Shown here in pieces: positions 25,905-35,141 of a DNA stretch of 64,000 nt; within the stretch, counting starts at the first letter, position 1, and every line of letters begins with the position of its first letter. Source of the stretch: an uncultured Verrucomicrobiota bacterium (GTDB lineage Bacteria; Verrucomicrobiota; Kiritimatiellia; CAIVKH01); contig CALKUH010000032.1 of the NCBI GenBank assembly GCA_937996795.1, positions 7,168-71,167 on the forward strand, given 5' to 3'. The position numbers and the translations under genes were made by a program. A model generated the notes under the pieces. It was given only the letters and a program-made list of their open reading frames with translations. It had not been told where the DNA came from and made no database searches.

Positions 25905-25945
25905 ACCGCGGATTAACCGCAGATGGCACAGATGAATCCGCGGTT
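25904..25945. repeat. Inverted repeat directly after argF
   Basis: AACCGCGGATT (25904-25914) and AATCCGCGGTT (25935-25945) are exact reverse complements with a 20-base loop containing AACCGCAGATGGCACAGATG. The left arm begins at the last base of the argF stop codon. It may act as a 3' hairpin. Confidence 0.6.
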
Positions 25946-25994
25946 ATCAATTCCGGGAGAGGGTAGTCGTGTCCATTGGCGTTGATTCGTGGTT

Positions 25995-26924
25995 ATGAAG
26001 CGCATCCTGGTCGTTAAGCTCAGTTCATTCGGCGACCTGTTTCACGCGTTGCCGACGGTGCATTTGCTCCGGCGCCACACCGGGGCGCAGGTGGATTGGG
26101 CGTGCCACGATCTCTACGTGGATCTCGTCCGGTGTTTTAAGCCGGTGGACCGGGTGATTCCGTTCCCGCGCCGTTCGTTCGCGCGCCACAGCGCCCGCTT
26201 CCTGCGCGAGTTGCACGCGCAGGACTATGACCTGGTCGTGGATTTGCAGGGATTGCTCAAAAGTGCCTTCGTCACGAGGGCCGCGCGCGCCGCCCGCCGG
26301 ATCGGTCCCTCCTTCAGCCGAGAGGGTTCCCGCCTGTTCTACGATGCCGTCGCGGGACCTACGAACAAGGACCGGCACGCGGTGGAGGAATGTCGCGACA
26401 CCCTCCGGTATCTCGGCCTCCCGGATCACCCCGTCGAGTTTCCCGTGGACTTTCCCGCCTTTCCGCTCAACCTGCCGCGGCCCCGGATTGGTCTCCTGCC
26501 GTGTTCGCGACGCGCGGAGAAGAACTGGCCCATCGTGCATTTTGCCGAGGTGGGGCGCGCGATCACCGGCGCGCAGTTCCTGGTGCTCGGCGGGCCTGCG
26601 GATGCGCTGCCGTGCGCGGAGTTGACGGCCGCGATCGGCGAGCGCGCGCACAACTGGTGCGGACGCACGACGATGATTGAGCTGGGTGGATTGATCCGCG
26701 AGTTGGACCTGTTGATCACCGTTGATTCCGGCCCGATGCACGTCGCTGCGGCCGTTGGCACGCCGACCGTGGCCGTGTTTGGCCCGACGGATCCCGTGCG
26801 CACCGGTCCCTACGGCCCGCGGCACCGCGTCGTCCGCGAAGGCCCCGACCTCGCGTTGCTGCCCGCCGCCCCGGTCATCGCCGCCGCGCGCGACCTGCTC
26901 GCTGCGGGCGGAACCGCTGAATAA
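25995..26924 (+). CDS. Glycosyltransferase family 9 (heptosyltransferase-like)
   Basis: GT9 enzymes add heptose or related sugars to lipopolysaccharide core. The 309-residue product starts MKRILVVKLSSFGDLFHALP, the typical GT9 N-terminus with the Ser-Phe-Gly-Asp loop. It has a DLVVDLQGLLKSA segment, and the C-terminal donor site contains ITVDSGPMHVAAAVGTPTVAVFGPTDP. This suggests a Gram-negative envelope with LPS. ATG 25995 is preferred over GTG 25989 because homologues begin at MKRIL. The next gene is convergent. Confidence 0.88.
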   Translation: MKRILVVKLSSFGDLFHALPTVHLLRRHTGAQVDWACHDLYVDLVRCFKPVDRVIPFPRRSFARHSARFLRELHAQDYDLVVDLQGLLKSAFVTRAARAARRIGPSFSREGSRLFYDAVAGPTNKDRHAVEECRDTLRYLGLPDHPVEFPVDFPAFPLNLPRPRIGLLPCSRRAEKNWPIVHFAEVGRAITGAQFLVLGGPADALPCAELTAAIGERAHNWCGRTTMIELGGLIRELDLLITVDSGPMHVAAAVGTPTVAVFGPTDPVRTGPYGPRHRVVREGPDLALLPAAPVIAAARDLLAAGGTAE

Positions 26925-26981
26925 GTGGAGTAACGGGGGTGTTCTTGAGTCCGCGACATTCGCGGCAAAATTCCCCGCTGA

Positions 26982-28235
26982 TCAGGACGCGCGCATGCGC
27001 TTGAGGAAACTGCCGATGCCGAGCAGGGCGACGATGCAGAGCGTCGCGGCGAGCAGCAGGCGCCCGTAGGCCCACACTTCCCGGTACAGGCGATGGGGGT
27101 TGCGTTCGCGCCGGTCGATCCCGGCGGGCGCCGCGTCGGCCAGTTGCGCGGGGCGCAGGCGTCGCGCCCATTCGTAGTGTGGCAGCTCGTAGCTGTCGGT
27201 TCCGAAATAGAGATGCGCGTGCGCGTCGCGCTGCGGCGTGGTGACGAGATAGAGCGGTTCCATGCTGATCGTTGCATTGGTGAGCGTCAGCGGCGCCTCC
27301 TCGTAGTGGAACAGGTCCACCTTCAGGAAGCGGAACGGCGTATTGCGCAGGTCCACGTGCAGGCGTTCCTGGCCAGCCATGCGGTGCAGTCCGCCGTCGG
27401 CGATCCAGCGCCACTGGTTCGTGGCGTCGTTGCGCCCGTACACCTTGACCGGCCGCGCGAATTGCGGCTCCGCCGCGTGCAGTTCGATGCGGCGGACGGG
27501 GAGGAAGCGATGGCCCGTGTCGAGGTAGACCGTCTGGATGCCGGTGCGTTCCGCGCCGGGCGCCTCGGGTTCCGCCGGCACGGTCCACGCGTGCAGCGGC
27601 GGTTCCGCCTCGCTCCGGACGAAGACCTCGAACGCCTGCGCCTCCAGCGGTTCATCGGCCTTGTGGGCCGACGGGTGGATTCGCAGTTGCAGGAAGCGCG
27701 CGTCGGTGTAGGCGTAGTTGAGCAGGCGGACATTGGCCTGCCGGTCGCGCATCTGGTGGATCAAGTAGCCCTGGCCCACGCGTTCCCACGCGATGCGGTC
27801 GGCGCTGCCGAGGAGTTCGACGCGGCGCACGAAGTCCTGGCCGGACATGGAAATGGCGATGCGGTCGTGCGTGGCGGTCGACGCCCGGCCCCGCTCGTCG
27901 AGCAGCTCGAGTTCGACCCGGAGCTGGCGCGACGGCGCATTCGTCTCGCCGCGTTGCAGCACACGGGTGCGCAACACGCGCGTCACCGGCGGTTCGGGCT
28001 TGTGGATCAGGAACGGCCACTCGTTTCCCTCCTCATCCAGGACGCGCAGGTCGGCGGGGAACGACTGGCTGCCGTCGAACACCGGCCCCGGGATCATCGC
28101 GCGATACAACCGGCCCGAAACCATTCCATCCGGCAACGCGGCGCGCCAGCGGAACTCGTGGCGCTCCATCGCGGCGCACCAGTGCAGCGGCGCGAGGCAT
28201 ATCACCCCGAGCGCGATGACAAGACGGCGGCACAT
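26982..28235 (-). CDS. Exported DUF3999-like protein with C-terminal membrane anchor
   Basis: The 417-residue product has a signal peptide (MCRRLVIALGVICLAPLHWCAA) and a C-terminal membrane helix (LLLAATLCIVALLGIGSFL) followed by a basic tail. Between them are beta-rich domains with phrases such as PADLRVLDEEGNEWPF, RVELLGSADRIAWERVG and RFLQLRIHPS. Their spacing resembles DUF3999 proteins; I am only moderately sure of that family. Function is unknown. It is divergent from purD. ATG 28235 gives the cleanest signal peptide. Confidence 0.75.
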   Translation of the reverse strand: MCRRLVIALGVICLAPLHWCAAMERHEFRWRAALPDGMVSGRLYRAMIPGPVFDGSQSFPADLRVLDEEGNEWPFLIHKPEPPVTRVLRTRVLQRGETNAPSRQLRVELELLDERGRASTATHDRIAISMSGQDFVRRVELLGSADRIAWERVGQGYLIHQMRDRQANVRLLNYAYTDARFLQLRIHPSAHKADEPLEAQAFEVFVRSEAEPPLHAWTVPAEPEAPGAERTGIQTVYLDTGHRFLPVRRIELHAAEPQFARPVKVYGRNDATNQWRWIADGGLHRMAGQERLHVDLRNTPFRFLKVDLFHYEEAPLTLTNATISMEPLYLVTTPQRDAHAHLYFGTDSYELPHYEWARRLRPAQLADAAPAGIDRRERNPHRLYREVWAYGRLLLAATLCIVALLGIGSFLKRMRAS

Positions 28236-28339
28236 CGCGCCAACATAGCCGAGCCCGCGCACCCGCGCGAGCGGATTCCGGAGCGGGTCATTTTTCCCTG
28301 TTCTTTCGGTGCCTGCCTCCTACACTCGCTCACCTTGCC

Positions 28340-29620
28340 ATGAATGAACCTTTGATCTTGATCGTGGGCGGTGGCGGGCGCGAACACGCGCTGGCGTGGA
28401 AATTGTCGCAGGACAGCGCGAAGCCGCGCCTCGTCTGCGCGCCGGGCAACGCCGGAACGGCCGCGCTGGCGACAAACCTGCCGATCGCCGCGACGGATGT
28501 GGATGCGCTGCTGGCGTGGGCCGTCGAGCACCGCCCGTACCTGACCGTGGTGGGCCCGGAAGCGCCGTTGTGCGAGGGCATCACCGACCGCTTCAAGGCG
28601 GCGGGCCTGCGCGTGTTCGGCCCGAGCAAGGCCGCCGCGCAGCTGGAAGGCAGCAAGGTGTTTTCCAAGGACGTGATGGTGAAGGCCGGCGTGCCGACCG
28701 CGCGCGCCGGGGCGTTCACCGATCCCGCCGCCGCGCGCGCCTATGCGCGCACGCTGCGCCCCCCCGTGGTGGTGAAGGCCGATGGCCTCGCCGCGGGCAA
28801 GGGCGTCATCATCTGCGCGTCGCTGCACGAGGCGGAAAACGCGATTGATGAGACGATGGTGCGCGGCGCGTTCGGCGCGGCCGGGTCCCGCGTGCTCGTC
28901 GAGGAATTCCTCGAAGGCGAGGAGGCGTCGATCCTCGCGCTGACCGATGGCGAGCGGCTCGTGATGCTCGCCTCGGCGCAGGACCACAAGCGCATTTTCG
29001 ACCGCGACCAGGGCCCGAACACCGGCGGGATGGGGGCCTACTGCCCCGCGCCGGTCGTCACCCAGAACCTCTGGCCCGTCATCCGGTCGACCGTCTTCGA
29101 ACCGACGCTGGCCGAATTGCGGCGGCGCGGCATCGAGTACCGCGGCGTGATGTACGCGGGCCTGATGCTCACGCACTACGGCCCGCAGGTGCTGGAATTC
29201 AACGCGCGCTTCGGCGACCCCGAAACGCAGGCGATCCTGCCGCGCTGGGCGGGCGACCTGCTGCCCGCGCTCGATGCGTGCGCCGACGGGCAGTTACGCG
29301 AGGAACACGTCCGCTGGCAGGACGGTTCCTGCGTGTGCGTCGTCATGGCCGCAGGCGGCTATCCCGGCGCCTACCGCAAGGGCGATGTGATCCACGGCCT
29401 CGCCGACGCCGCGCGCCTGCCCGGCGTCGTCGTCTTCCACGCCGGCACCGCGCTGCGCGACGGACAGGCGGTCACCGACGGCGGCCGCGTGCTCGGCGTG
29501 ACCGCGACCGGACCCGGCCTGCGGCAGGCCGTGACCCGCGCCTACGACGCCGCCGCGCGAATTCGTTTTGCCAACGCCCACTACCGGAAGGATATTGCGT
29601 GGCGCGCCTTGGGCGCGTGA
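28340..29620 (+). CDS. purD: Phosphoribosylamine-glycine ligase PurD
   Basis: PurD joins phosphoribosylamine and glycine with ATP, step two of purine synthesis. The 426-residue ATP-grasp enzyme has the N-terminal GGGGREHALAWKL, GPSKAAAQLEGSK and the ATP-grasp core PVVVKADGLAAGKGVII, EEFLEGEEAS and NARFGDPETQ. Length is typical. ATG 28340 follows the pyrimidine-rich leader CTCGCTCACCTTGCC without Shine-Dalgarno. TACACT at 28321-28326 is a possible -10 box. The CAACGTCTGT element seen before purQ is not present upstream. Confidence 0.96.
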   Translation: MNEPLILIVGGGGREHALAWKLSQDSAKPRLVCAPGNAGTAALATNLPIAATDVDALLAWAVEHRPYLTVVGPEAPLCEGITDRFKAAGLRVFGPSKAAAQLEGSKVFSKDVMVKAGVPTARAGAFTDPAAARAYARTLRPPVVVKADGLAAGKGVIICASLHEAENAIDETMVRGAFGAAGSRVLVEEFLEGEEASILALTDGERLVMLASAQDHKRIFDRDQGPNTGGMGAYCPAPVVTQNLWPVIRSTVFEPTLAELRRRGIEYRGVMYAGLMLTHYGPQVLEFNARFGDPETQAILPRWAGDLLPALDACADGQLREEHVRWQDGSCVCVVMAAGGYPGAYRKGDVIHGLADAARLPGVVVFHAGTALRDGQAVTDGGRVLGVTATGPGLRQAVTRAYDAAARIRFANAHYRKDIAWRALGA

Positions 29621-29636
29621 ACGGGGGAGCACACGC

Positions 29637-30908
29637 ATGGCCGCCATGAGCATCATTCGCATCGCCGCAACCGGGTGTTTGTCCGCTTCGCTCGCGCTCG
29701 CGCAGGACCCGGCGGCGCCCGCCGCTCCGCCCGCCGCCGTCGCGCCCGCCGTGCATCCCGTCGCCGCGGATGTGGACCGCATGCTCGGCGAACTCGCCGG
29801 TCACGGCATCCGCATCGGGGACGAGGCCGACCGCGCCAGCCTCTACGAGTGCATCGCGCGCACCGTGGATCCGTCCGCGCGCGTGTACGCGGGCGACGCC
29901 TTCGCGCTCCAGGCGCGGCGGAACGCGGGCGAAGGCCTGCACCCCGGCTTTACGCTCACGATGTCGAACGGCGCACCCGTCGTCGCCTCCGTGCCGGACG
30001 GGTACCCCGCGGACCTGCGCGCCGGCGACCGCCTGCTCGCCATCGGCGCGCAGCCCGTCACGAACCTCTCGTATGACACGATTCTCGCGACGCTGCGCGA
30101 ACGCGAGACGACCAATCTCACGCTGCTCATCCAGCGCAACGGCTTGGCGACCTCGACCGTCAGCGTTGCCCTCGCGCCCGGCCGCATGCCCGCGCTCGAA
30201 CTCGTCGAGCTGTTCCCGCGCGACATCGGCTACGCGCGCGTCAACGGATGGTTCCCCGGGGCCGCGACCTCCCTCGCCGCCCTCGTGCGCGCGTGGGCGG
30301 CGGAGGAACGCGCCGGCGCGATCCTCGACCTGCGCGGCGCGGGCGGGGATGACGTCGAAGGCGTCGCGTCGCTCGCCGGTTTGTTCGCGTCCCCGGGTTC
30401 CCTGCTGTTCAGCTTCCGCGATCGCGACGGCAACGAGCTCTCATCGCATCGCGCCCCGGCGGACGCCGCGCCGCTGGCGATCCCGCTTATCGTGCTGGTG
30501 GATGCGCGCACCGCGGGCGCCGCCGAATTGTTCGCCGCCGTCGCGTCCGACAGCCTGCTGGGCAGCCTCGTGGTCGGTCGCGCCACCGCGGGCGACCCGT
30601 CCATTCGCGAGGGCCTTCCGCTCCCCGGCGGACACGTGCTGTACATCGCCACCCGCCACGCCGTGACCGGCAACGGGCTGTTGCTCGACGGCACGGAAGG
30701 GCTCGCGCCGAATCTGCCCGTGTCCGCGCGGCCCGGACGTCAGGAGTACGAACCCGATGGCGCGGGCGACCGCCGCCAGCGGCTGGAGGAGGAGGCGCTG
30801 GATCGCGCCCTGCGCGACCGTATCCGCGGGGACGACGACCTGCAGCGCGCCGTCGACGTCGTGCTCGGCCTCAAGGCCTTGAATATCCGCCCGAAAGCGG
30901 GACATTGA
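29637..30908 (+). CDS. S41 (C-terminal-processing) peptidase homologue, apparently non-catalytic
   Basis: The 423-residue product has a signal peptide ending LALAQ and a Pro/Ala linker. A PDZ domain (about 105-185) has PADLRAGDRLLAIGAQPV, and a C-terminal S41-like fold follows. In active members the Ser lies in a (G)SASASE motif and the Lys in TFGKGxVQ. Here the matching segments read RTAGAAE and ATAGDPSIR, so Gly294 and Asp320 occupy the Ser and Lys positions by my alignment. It may be a scaffold or binding protein. ATG 29637 has GGGGGAG at 29623-29629. It follows purD by 16 bases. Confidence 0.8.
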   Translation: MAAMSIIRIAATGCLSASLALAQDPAAPAAPPAAVAPAVHPVAADVDRMLGELAGHGIRIGDEADRASLYECIARTVDPSARVYAGDAFALQARRNAGEGLHPGFTLTMSNGAPVVASVPDGYPADLRAGDRLLAIGAQPVTNLSYDTILATLRERETTNLTLLIQRNGLATSTVSVALAPGRMPALELVELFPRDIGYARVNGWFPGAATSLAALVRAWAAEERAGAILDLRGAGGDDVEGVASLAGLFASPGSLLFSFRDRDGNELSSHRAPADAAPLAIPLIVLVDARTAGAAELFAAVASDSLLGSLVVGRATAGDPSIREGLPLPGGHVLYIATRHAVTGNGLLLDGTEGLAPNLPVSARPGRQEYEPDGAGDRRQRLEEEALDRALRDRIRGDDDLQRAVDVVLGLKALNIRPKAGH

Positions 30909-30953
30909 TGAGCGCGCGGGGCGTACGGTTTCCCGGCGGCGCCGCCGGATTTG

Positions 30954-30996
30954 CAACGTCTGTTAAAACTCTTTTTTAGACTTCCAACGTCTGTAA
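30954..30996 (+). promoter_or_regulatory. Tandem CAACGTCTGT element before the phosphatase-RpiB-GlyA fusion
   Basis: CAACGTCTGT occurs at 30954-30963 and 30985-30994, 31 bases apart and in direct orientation. The 21 bases between the copies match the purQ element at 12 positions, including a shared ACTT just before the second copy. A -10-like TTTTAG (30974-30979) lies between them. The downstream ATG is at 31022 with a pyrimidine-rich leader. The parallel with purQ suggests a shared regulator. Confidence 0.55.
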
Positions 30997-31021
30997 AAAT
31001 CTTTTTCATCTTCCCTTCCGC

Positions 31022-33199
31022 ATGTCCCCGAAACGCAACATCCTGTTTGTCTGCACCGGCAACATCTGCCGGAGCCCGATGGCGGAGGCGATCTTCCGGC
31101 ATCGCCTCGGCCGGCGGCCGGGGTGGACCGTCGGGTCGGCCGGCGTGGCGGCGCTGCCGGGCATGCCGGCGAGCGACGAGGCGCGGGTGGCGCTGAAGGA
31201 GTGGGGGATTGACCTGGGCCGGCATCGCAGCCGTCCGCTGAGCGCGGACCTGGTGGATGCGGCGGACTGGATCGTGGTGATGACCGCGGGGCATGCGCAG
31301 GTGGTGAAGCGGCTGTTCCCGGAGGCGCGCGACCGGGTGAAGCTGTTGAACGCGTTCGGCGCGTCGAAGATGGCGGAGGACGTGCCGGACCCGATCGGGC
31401 AGTCGCTGGATGTGTACCGGTTCACGCGGGACCGGATCGACCGGGCGATGGCGGACGTGGTGTTGACGGTGTTGGAAGAGAGCGACGAACTTAAGACGAA
31501 CCCTGAGGAACAAGGACCTATGAAGATTGCAATTGGCGCCGACCATGGCGGTGTGGAGATGAAGGAGCAGGTCAAGAAGGCGCTCGCGGCGCGCGGCGTC
31601 GAGCTCGACGATGTCGGCAGCTTCAGCGCGGAATCCGTCGATTACCCCGATTTCGCGTCGGCGGTGGCGAAGCGGGTTTCCGAGGGGTCCGCGCAGCAGG
31701 GCATCCTGATCTGCAGGACGGGCATCGGCATGAGCATGACGGCGAACCGGTTCCCGAAGGTCCGCGCGGCGCTGGTGCTCGATCCGGACATGGCCCGGCT
31801 CGCGCGCTCGCACAATGACGCGAACGTGCTCGTGATGGGGTCCGCGACGACGCAGGCCGCGAATGTGCCGGCGATCCTCGACGCATGGTTCGGGGCGTCG
31901 TTCGAGGGCGGGCGCCACAGCCGCCGCGTGGAGAAGATCGAGCTGGCCGGCGCGGCGTCGGCGGGGCTGGACGCGATTGCCGCGGGCGATCCGGAGATTT
32001 TTTCGGCGATTTCGCACGAGGACGTGCGGCAGCGCGAGAACCTGGAGCTGATCGCGTCGGAGAACTACGCGAGCCGCGCGGTGCGCCAGGCGTCGGGCTG
32101 CGTGATGACGAACAAGTACGCCGAGGGCTATCCGGGCAAGCGATGGTACGGCGGGTGCGAGTGCGTGGACGACGCCGAGCGCCTCGCGATTGAGCGCGCG
32201 AAGAAGCTGTTCGGCGCGGAGCACGCGAATGTGCAGCCGCACAGCGGCAGCGGCGCGAACATGGCGGTGTATTTCTCGGTGCTGCAGCCCGGCGACACGA
32301 TCCTCGCGATGAACCTCGCGCACGGCGGGCATCTGACGCACGGCCACAAGATGAATTTCTCGGGCCGCTACTACAACGTCATCCCGTACGGGGTGGACAA
32401 GGACACGGAGCGGATCAACTACGACGAGGTGGCCACGCTGGCCACGCAGCACCGGCCGAAGCTGATCTGCGCCGGCGCCAGCGCGTATTCCCGCGAGTTC
32501 GATTTCCCGCGCCTGCGGCAGATTGCCGACAGCGTGGGCGCGCTGCTGATGGTGGACATGGCGCACATCGCGGGCCTCGTGGCGGCGGGCGTGCACCCGA
32601 GCCCGGTGCCGTATGCGGATTTCGTGACGAGCACGACGCACAAGACGCTGCGCGGGCCGCGCGGCGGATTGATCCTGTGCCGCGAGCCGTTTGCGGCGGA
32701 AATCGACAAGCAGGTGTTCCCCGGCATCCAGGGCGGCCCGCTGATGCACATCATCGCGGCCAAGGCCGTCTGCTTCCACGAGGCGCTGCAGCCCGCGTTC
32801 CGCGCCTACGCGCGGCAGGTGGTGGGCAACGCGCAGGTGCTGGCGCAGGGGTTGGCCGACGCGGGGCTGCGCATCTGCTCGGGCGGCACGGACAACCACC
32901 TGATGCTGGTGGACCTCAGCGCGCTGGGCGTCAGCGGCAAGGACGCGGCGGCGGCGCTCGACAAGGCGAGCATCACGGTCAACAAGAACGCGATTCCGTT
33001 CGACACCAAGAGCCCGTTCGTGACCTCCGGCATCCGCATCGGCACGCCTGCGGTGACGACGCGCGGCATGCAGGAAAACGAAATGGACCGGATCGCCGAC
33101 GCGATTACGCGCATCCTCAAGGCGCCGCAGGACGAGGCCGTCATCCAGGCCGTCCGCAAGGACGTGCTCGCGCTGACGGCGCGTTTCCCGGTGCCGTGA
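31022..33199 (+). CDS. glyA: Three-domain fusion: LMW protein phosphatase, ribose-5-phosphate isomerase B, serine hydroxymethyltransferase
   Basis: One uninterrupted 725-residue frame holds three enzymes. Residues 1-155 are a low-molecular-weight phosphatase with the P-loop CTGNICRS (Cys11, Arg17) and Asp in DVPDPIGQS. Ile15 matches tyrosine phosphatases rather than the Thr reported for the arginine phosphatase YwlE. Residues 167-312 are RpiB (MKIAIGADHGG), with catalytic Cys231 in LICRTGIGM. Residues 313-725 are GlyA, with PLP-binding Lys541 in TTHKTLRGP. In Bacillus ywlE, rpiB (ywlF) and glyA are near neighbours, so the fusion mirrors a known gene order. GAGGAACAAGGA just before codon 167 could allow internal initiation. 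GlyA yields glycine and methylene-THF for purine synthesis. Confidence 0.93.
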   Translation: MSPKRNILFVCTGNICRSPMAEAIFRHRLGRRPGWTVGSAGVAALPGMPASDEARVALKEWGIDLGRHRSRPLSADLVDAADWIVVMTAGHAQVVKRLFPEARDRVKLLNAFGASKMAEDVPDPIGQSLDVYRFTRDRIDRAMADVVLTVLEESDELKTNPEEQGPMKIAIGADHGGVEMKEQVKKALAARGVELDDVGSFSAESVDYPDFASAVAKRVSEGSAQQGILICRTGIGMSMTANRFPKVRAALVLDPDMARLARSHNDANVLVMGSATTQAANVPAILDAWFGASFEGGRHSRRVEKIELAGAASAGLDAIAAGDPEIFSAISHEDVRQRENLELIASENYASRAVRQASGCVMTNKYAEGYPGKRWYGGCECVDDAERLAIERAKKLFGAEHANVQPHSGSGANMAVYFSVLQPGDTILAMNLAHGGHLTHGHKMNFSGRYYNVIPYGVDKDTERINYDEVATLATQHRPKLICAGASAYSREFDFPRLRQIADSVGALLMVDMAHIAGLVAAGVHPSPVPYADFVTSTTHKTLRGPRGGLILCREPFAAEIDKQVFPGIQGGPLMHIIAAKAVCFHEALQPAFRAYARQVVGNAQVLAQGLADAGLRICSGGTDNHLMLVDLSALGVSGKDAAAALDKASITVNKNAIPFDTKSPFVTSGIRIGTPAVTTRGMQENEMDRIADAITRILKAPQDEAVIQAVRKDVLALTARFPVP

Positions 33200-33200
33200 G

Positions 33201-34937
33201 CTAATCCGCGACGGCGCGCAGGCGGAGGATGGCGGCGGCATCGCCGACCGTTCCCGTGACGACGGGGTAGGACCACGCTGCGGCGATGGGCGCGGTGGTG
33301 ACGACCGGTGTCCACGGGCCGGACGGTGACGGGGCGGAATCCAGTTCGTACCGTTGGTGGGCGAGCGCGTCGTGTCCGGCAGTGAGCTGCGTGCCTTCGC
33401 GTTGGAGCGTGCGGAGCGCGGGCGGCGCGGAGAGATGTGCCAGCCGGTTTGGCTCGTCGCGCACGTCCAGCAGGAAGCGAAAGGCGCCGGGCAGGCGTGC
33501 GCGCCACGCCGCCTCGTTGTGGCCGTGGCCGCAGCCGATCCGCATCAGCAGGTCCAGATTCGGCACATAGCCGATGGTGAGCAGGTGGTCGTAGGCCGAC
33601 CAGGGCTCGTCCCAGTAATAGCCGCCGGGCAGGGTTCCGATCTGGCCCTCATCCGTTCCCGTATCCATGTAGATGCGCGTCTCGCGTTTGGGTTTTCCGG
33701 GCAGCGAGGCATTGTAGTTGGGGGCGCGGGTGACGGCGGGCGACATCGCGAGGACGCCGCCGAAGACGTTGGTCTCCAGACCGGCGTACAGGCTGCAAAT
33801 GCCGCCCATGGAGGATCCGCCGATGAGCGTGTTGCGCGGATCGTTCAGGGTGCGATAGTGCGTGTCGATGGTGGGCCGCACGTTGTTGATGAGGAATTGC
33901 AGGTAGGCATCGGCGCGCCCGGGCAATTCGCCGGGGTAGGTGTCGCCCGGCGGATTGTACTCCCAGCGCCGGCGCTCCGGATAGTTGTCCACGCCGACGA
34001 TGATCGCCTCGCGCATGCGGCCCTGGCTGATTTCGATGGTCGAGGTGATGTCGGCATTCCACGCGCCGGTGCCGCCGGGATTCGCGCCATTCGTCAGGTT
34101 CTGGCCGTCCTGAAAATAGATGACCGGATAGCGTTTCCATGGATGGCTGTCGTAGCCGCGCGGGAGGATGATGCGCACGGTGCGCCCGCTGATCGGCGGG
34201 TACGAGGAGTCAACGTAACGCGATTCGAAGCGCTGCGCGGAGACGGTGTTGCTCGGCCAGTAGCTGTAGAGCTGGCCCTGTTGCAGGACGAAGGCGTCGA
34301 GCGGCGTCCAGTAGTCGCGCCCGAGGAATCCAACGCCGTTCGTGTAGGGCGCGCGGTCGATCTGGCCCAGGCTGTTGGTCAGCACGAATTGAATCCACTC
34401 CCCGGCCTCACCGAATCCGGAGGCGTGGTAGAGCGACTCGCCCGGCTCGCGGCCGGGGCCGATGTTCACGAGGGGGATTGAAAAGAAGTTGGTGTTGCCG
34501 CCCGACGTGTAGAGCAAGAAGGCGGTGGTCCATCCGGAGTAGTAGTAGATGGACTTCCCCGCGAACGGCGCGACCGGGGCCGGCGCGATGTGGTTGGTGC
34601 GGTTGGGGTCGGGCTCCCAGAGCACATTGGCGCCGTTGCAGTGCTGGTTGCTGGCGCCGCTTCGCGCGATGAATTTGTAGGCGAGGGTGACGCCCTTTTG
34701 CACCGCGATCCGGCCGGTCCAGATGTTCCCGCTGGTCCACCGCAGTTTCACCGCGCCGGTGGGCGTCCAATTCCCAAGGTCGGGATGGCCGCCCGTCACG
34801 TAGACATTTGAGCCAAAGCCCACGTTCCACACGATGCTGACGGGCAGTACCTCGCGGTCGGGACTGGCAGCCCATGCGGCGGAACACCCCCACAAGGCCA
34901 TCGCCGCCCCCATGACGGGCGAAAGCTTGATACGCAT
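33201..34937 (-). CDS. Secreted esterase with N-terminal CBM20 starch-binding domain
   Basis: The 578-residue product has a signal peptide (MRIKLSPVMGAAMALWGCSAAWA). A CBM20-type domain follows (about 30-125: VYVTGGHPDLGNWTPTGAVKL, then WTGRIAV and YKFI). The C-terminal alpha/beta-hydrolase of the putative esterase/feruloyl-esterase family has nucleophile Ser in GGSSMGG and catalytic His in GCGHGHNEAAW. It may bind starch-like glucan outside the cell and hydrolyse an ester; the substrate is unknown. Its stop is one base from the stop of the convergent fusion gene. TATACT on the minus strand at 34972-34967 is a possible -10 box. Confidence 0.85.
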   Translation of the reverse strand: MRIKLSPVMGAAMALWGCSAAWAASPDREVLPVSIVWNVGFGSNVYVTGGHPDLGNWTPTGAVKLRWTSGNIWTGRIAVQKGVTLAYKFIARSGASNQHCNGANVLWEPDPNRTNHIAPAPVAPFAGKSIYYYSGWTTAFLLYTSGGNTNFFSIPLVNIGPGREPGESLYHASGFGEAGEWIQFVLTNSLGQIDRAPYTNGVGFLGRDYWTPLDAFVLQQGQLYSYWPSNTVSAQRFESRYVDSSYPPISGRTVRIILPRGYDSHPWKRYPVIYFQDGQNLTNGANPGGTGAWNADITSTIEISQGRMREAIIVGVDNYPERRRWEYNPPGDTYPGELPGRADAYLQFLINNVRPTIDTHYRTLNDPRNTLIGGSSMGGICSLYAGLETNVFGGVLAMSPAVTRAPNYNASLPGKPKRETRIYMDTGTDEGQIGTLPGGYYWDEPWSAYDHLLTIGYVPNLDLLMRIGCGHGHNEAAWRARLPGAFRFLLDVRDEPNRLAHLSAPPALRTLQREGTQLTAGHDALAHQRYELDSAPSPSGPWTPVVTTAPIAAAWSYPVVTGTVGDAAAILRLRAVAD

Positions 34938-35141
34938 GCGGCGAAGGTACCACACGGGTCGGGTGGAGTATAGGGGTGCGAGTGGAAACCATCGGGGAAT
35001 GCACTATATTTTGCCATCTTTTGGGATTCCGGCGTCATTTCCGGTTGGAAATGCGGGGAGCCTCTGGTAGAGGTAGCCCCATTTACCGGCGCACGCTTTG
35101 GCGGCACAAAACAGCAGCGATAGCAAACCAGCGAGGCGATT

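Noticed and set aside
30933..30948. CCGGCGGCGCCGCCGG palindrome as a terminator of the S41 gene
   Set aside because: The stem has essentially no loop and is followed by ATTTGC with no T-run. A 16-base GC palindrome is not rare in this composition.
30740..33241. 833-residue minus-strand frame opposite the fusion gene
   Set aside because: Antisense to a frame with three complete enzyme domains; His/Arg-rich shadow.
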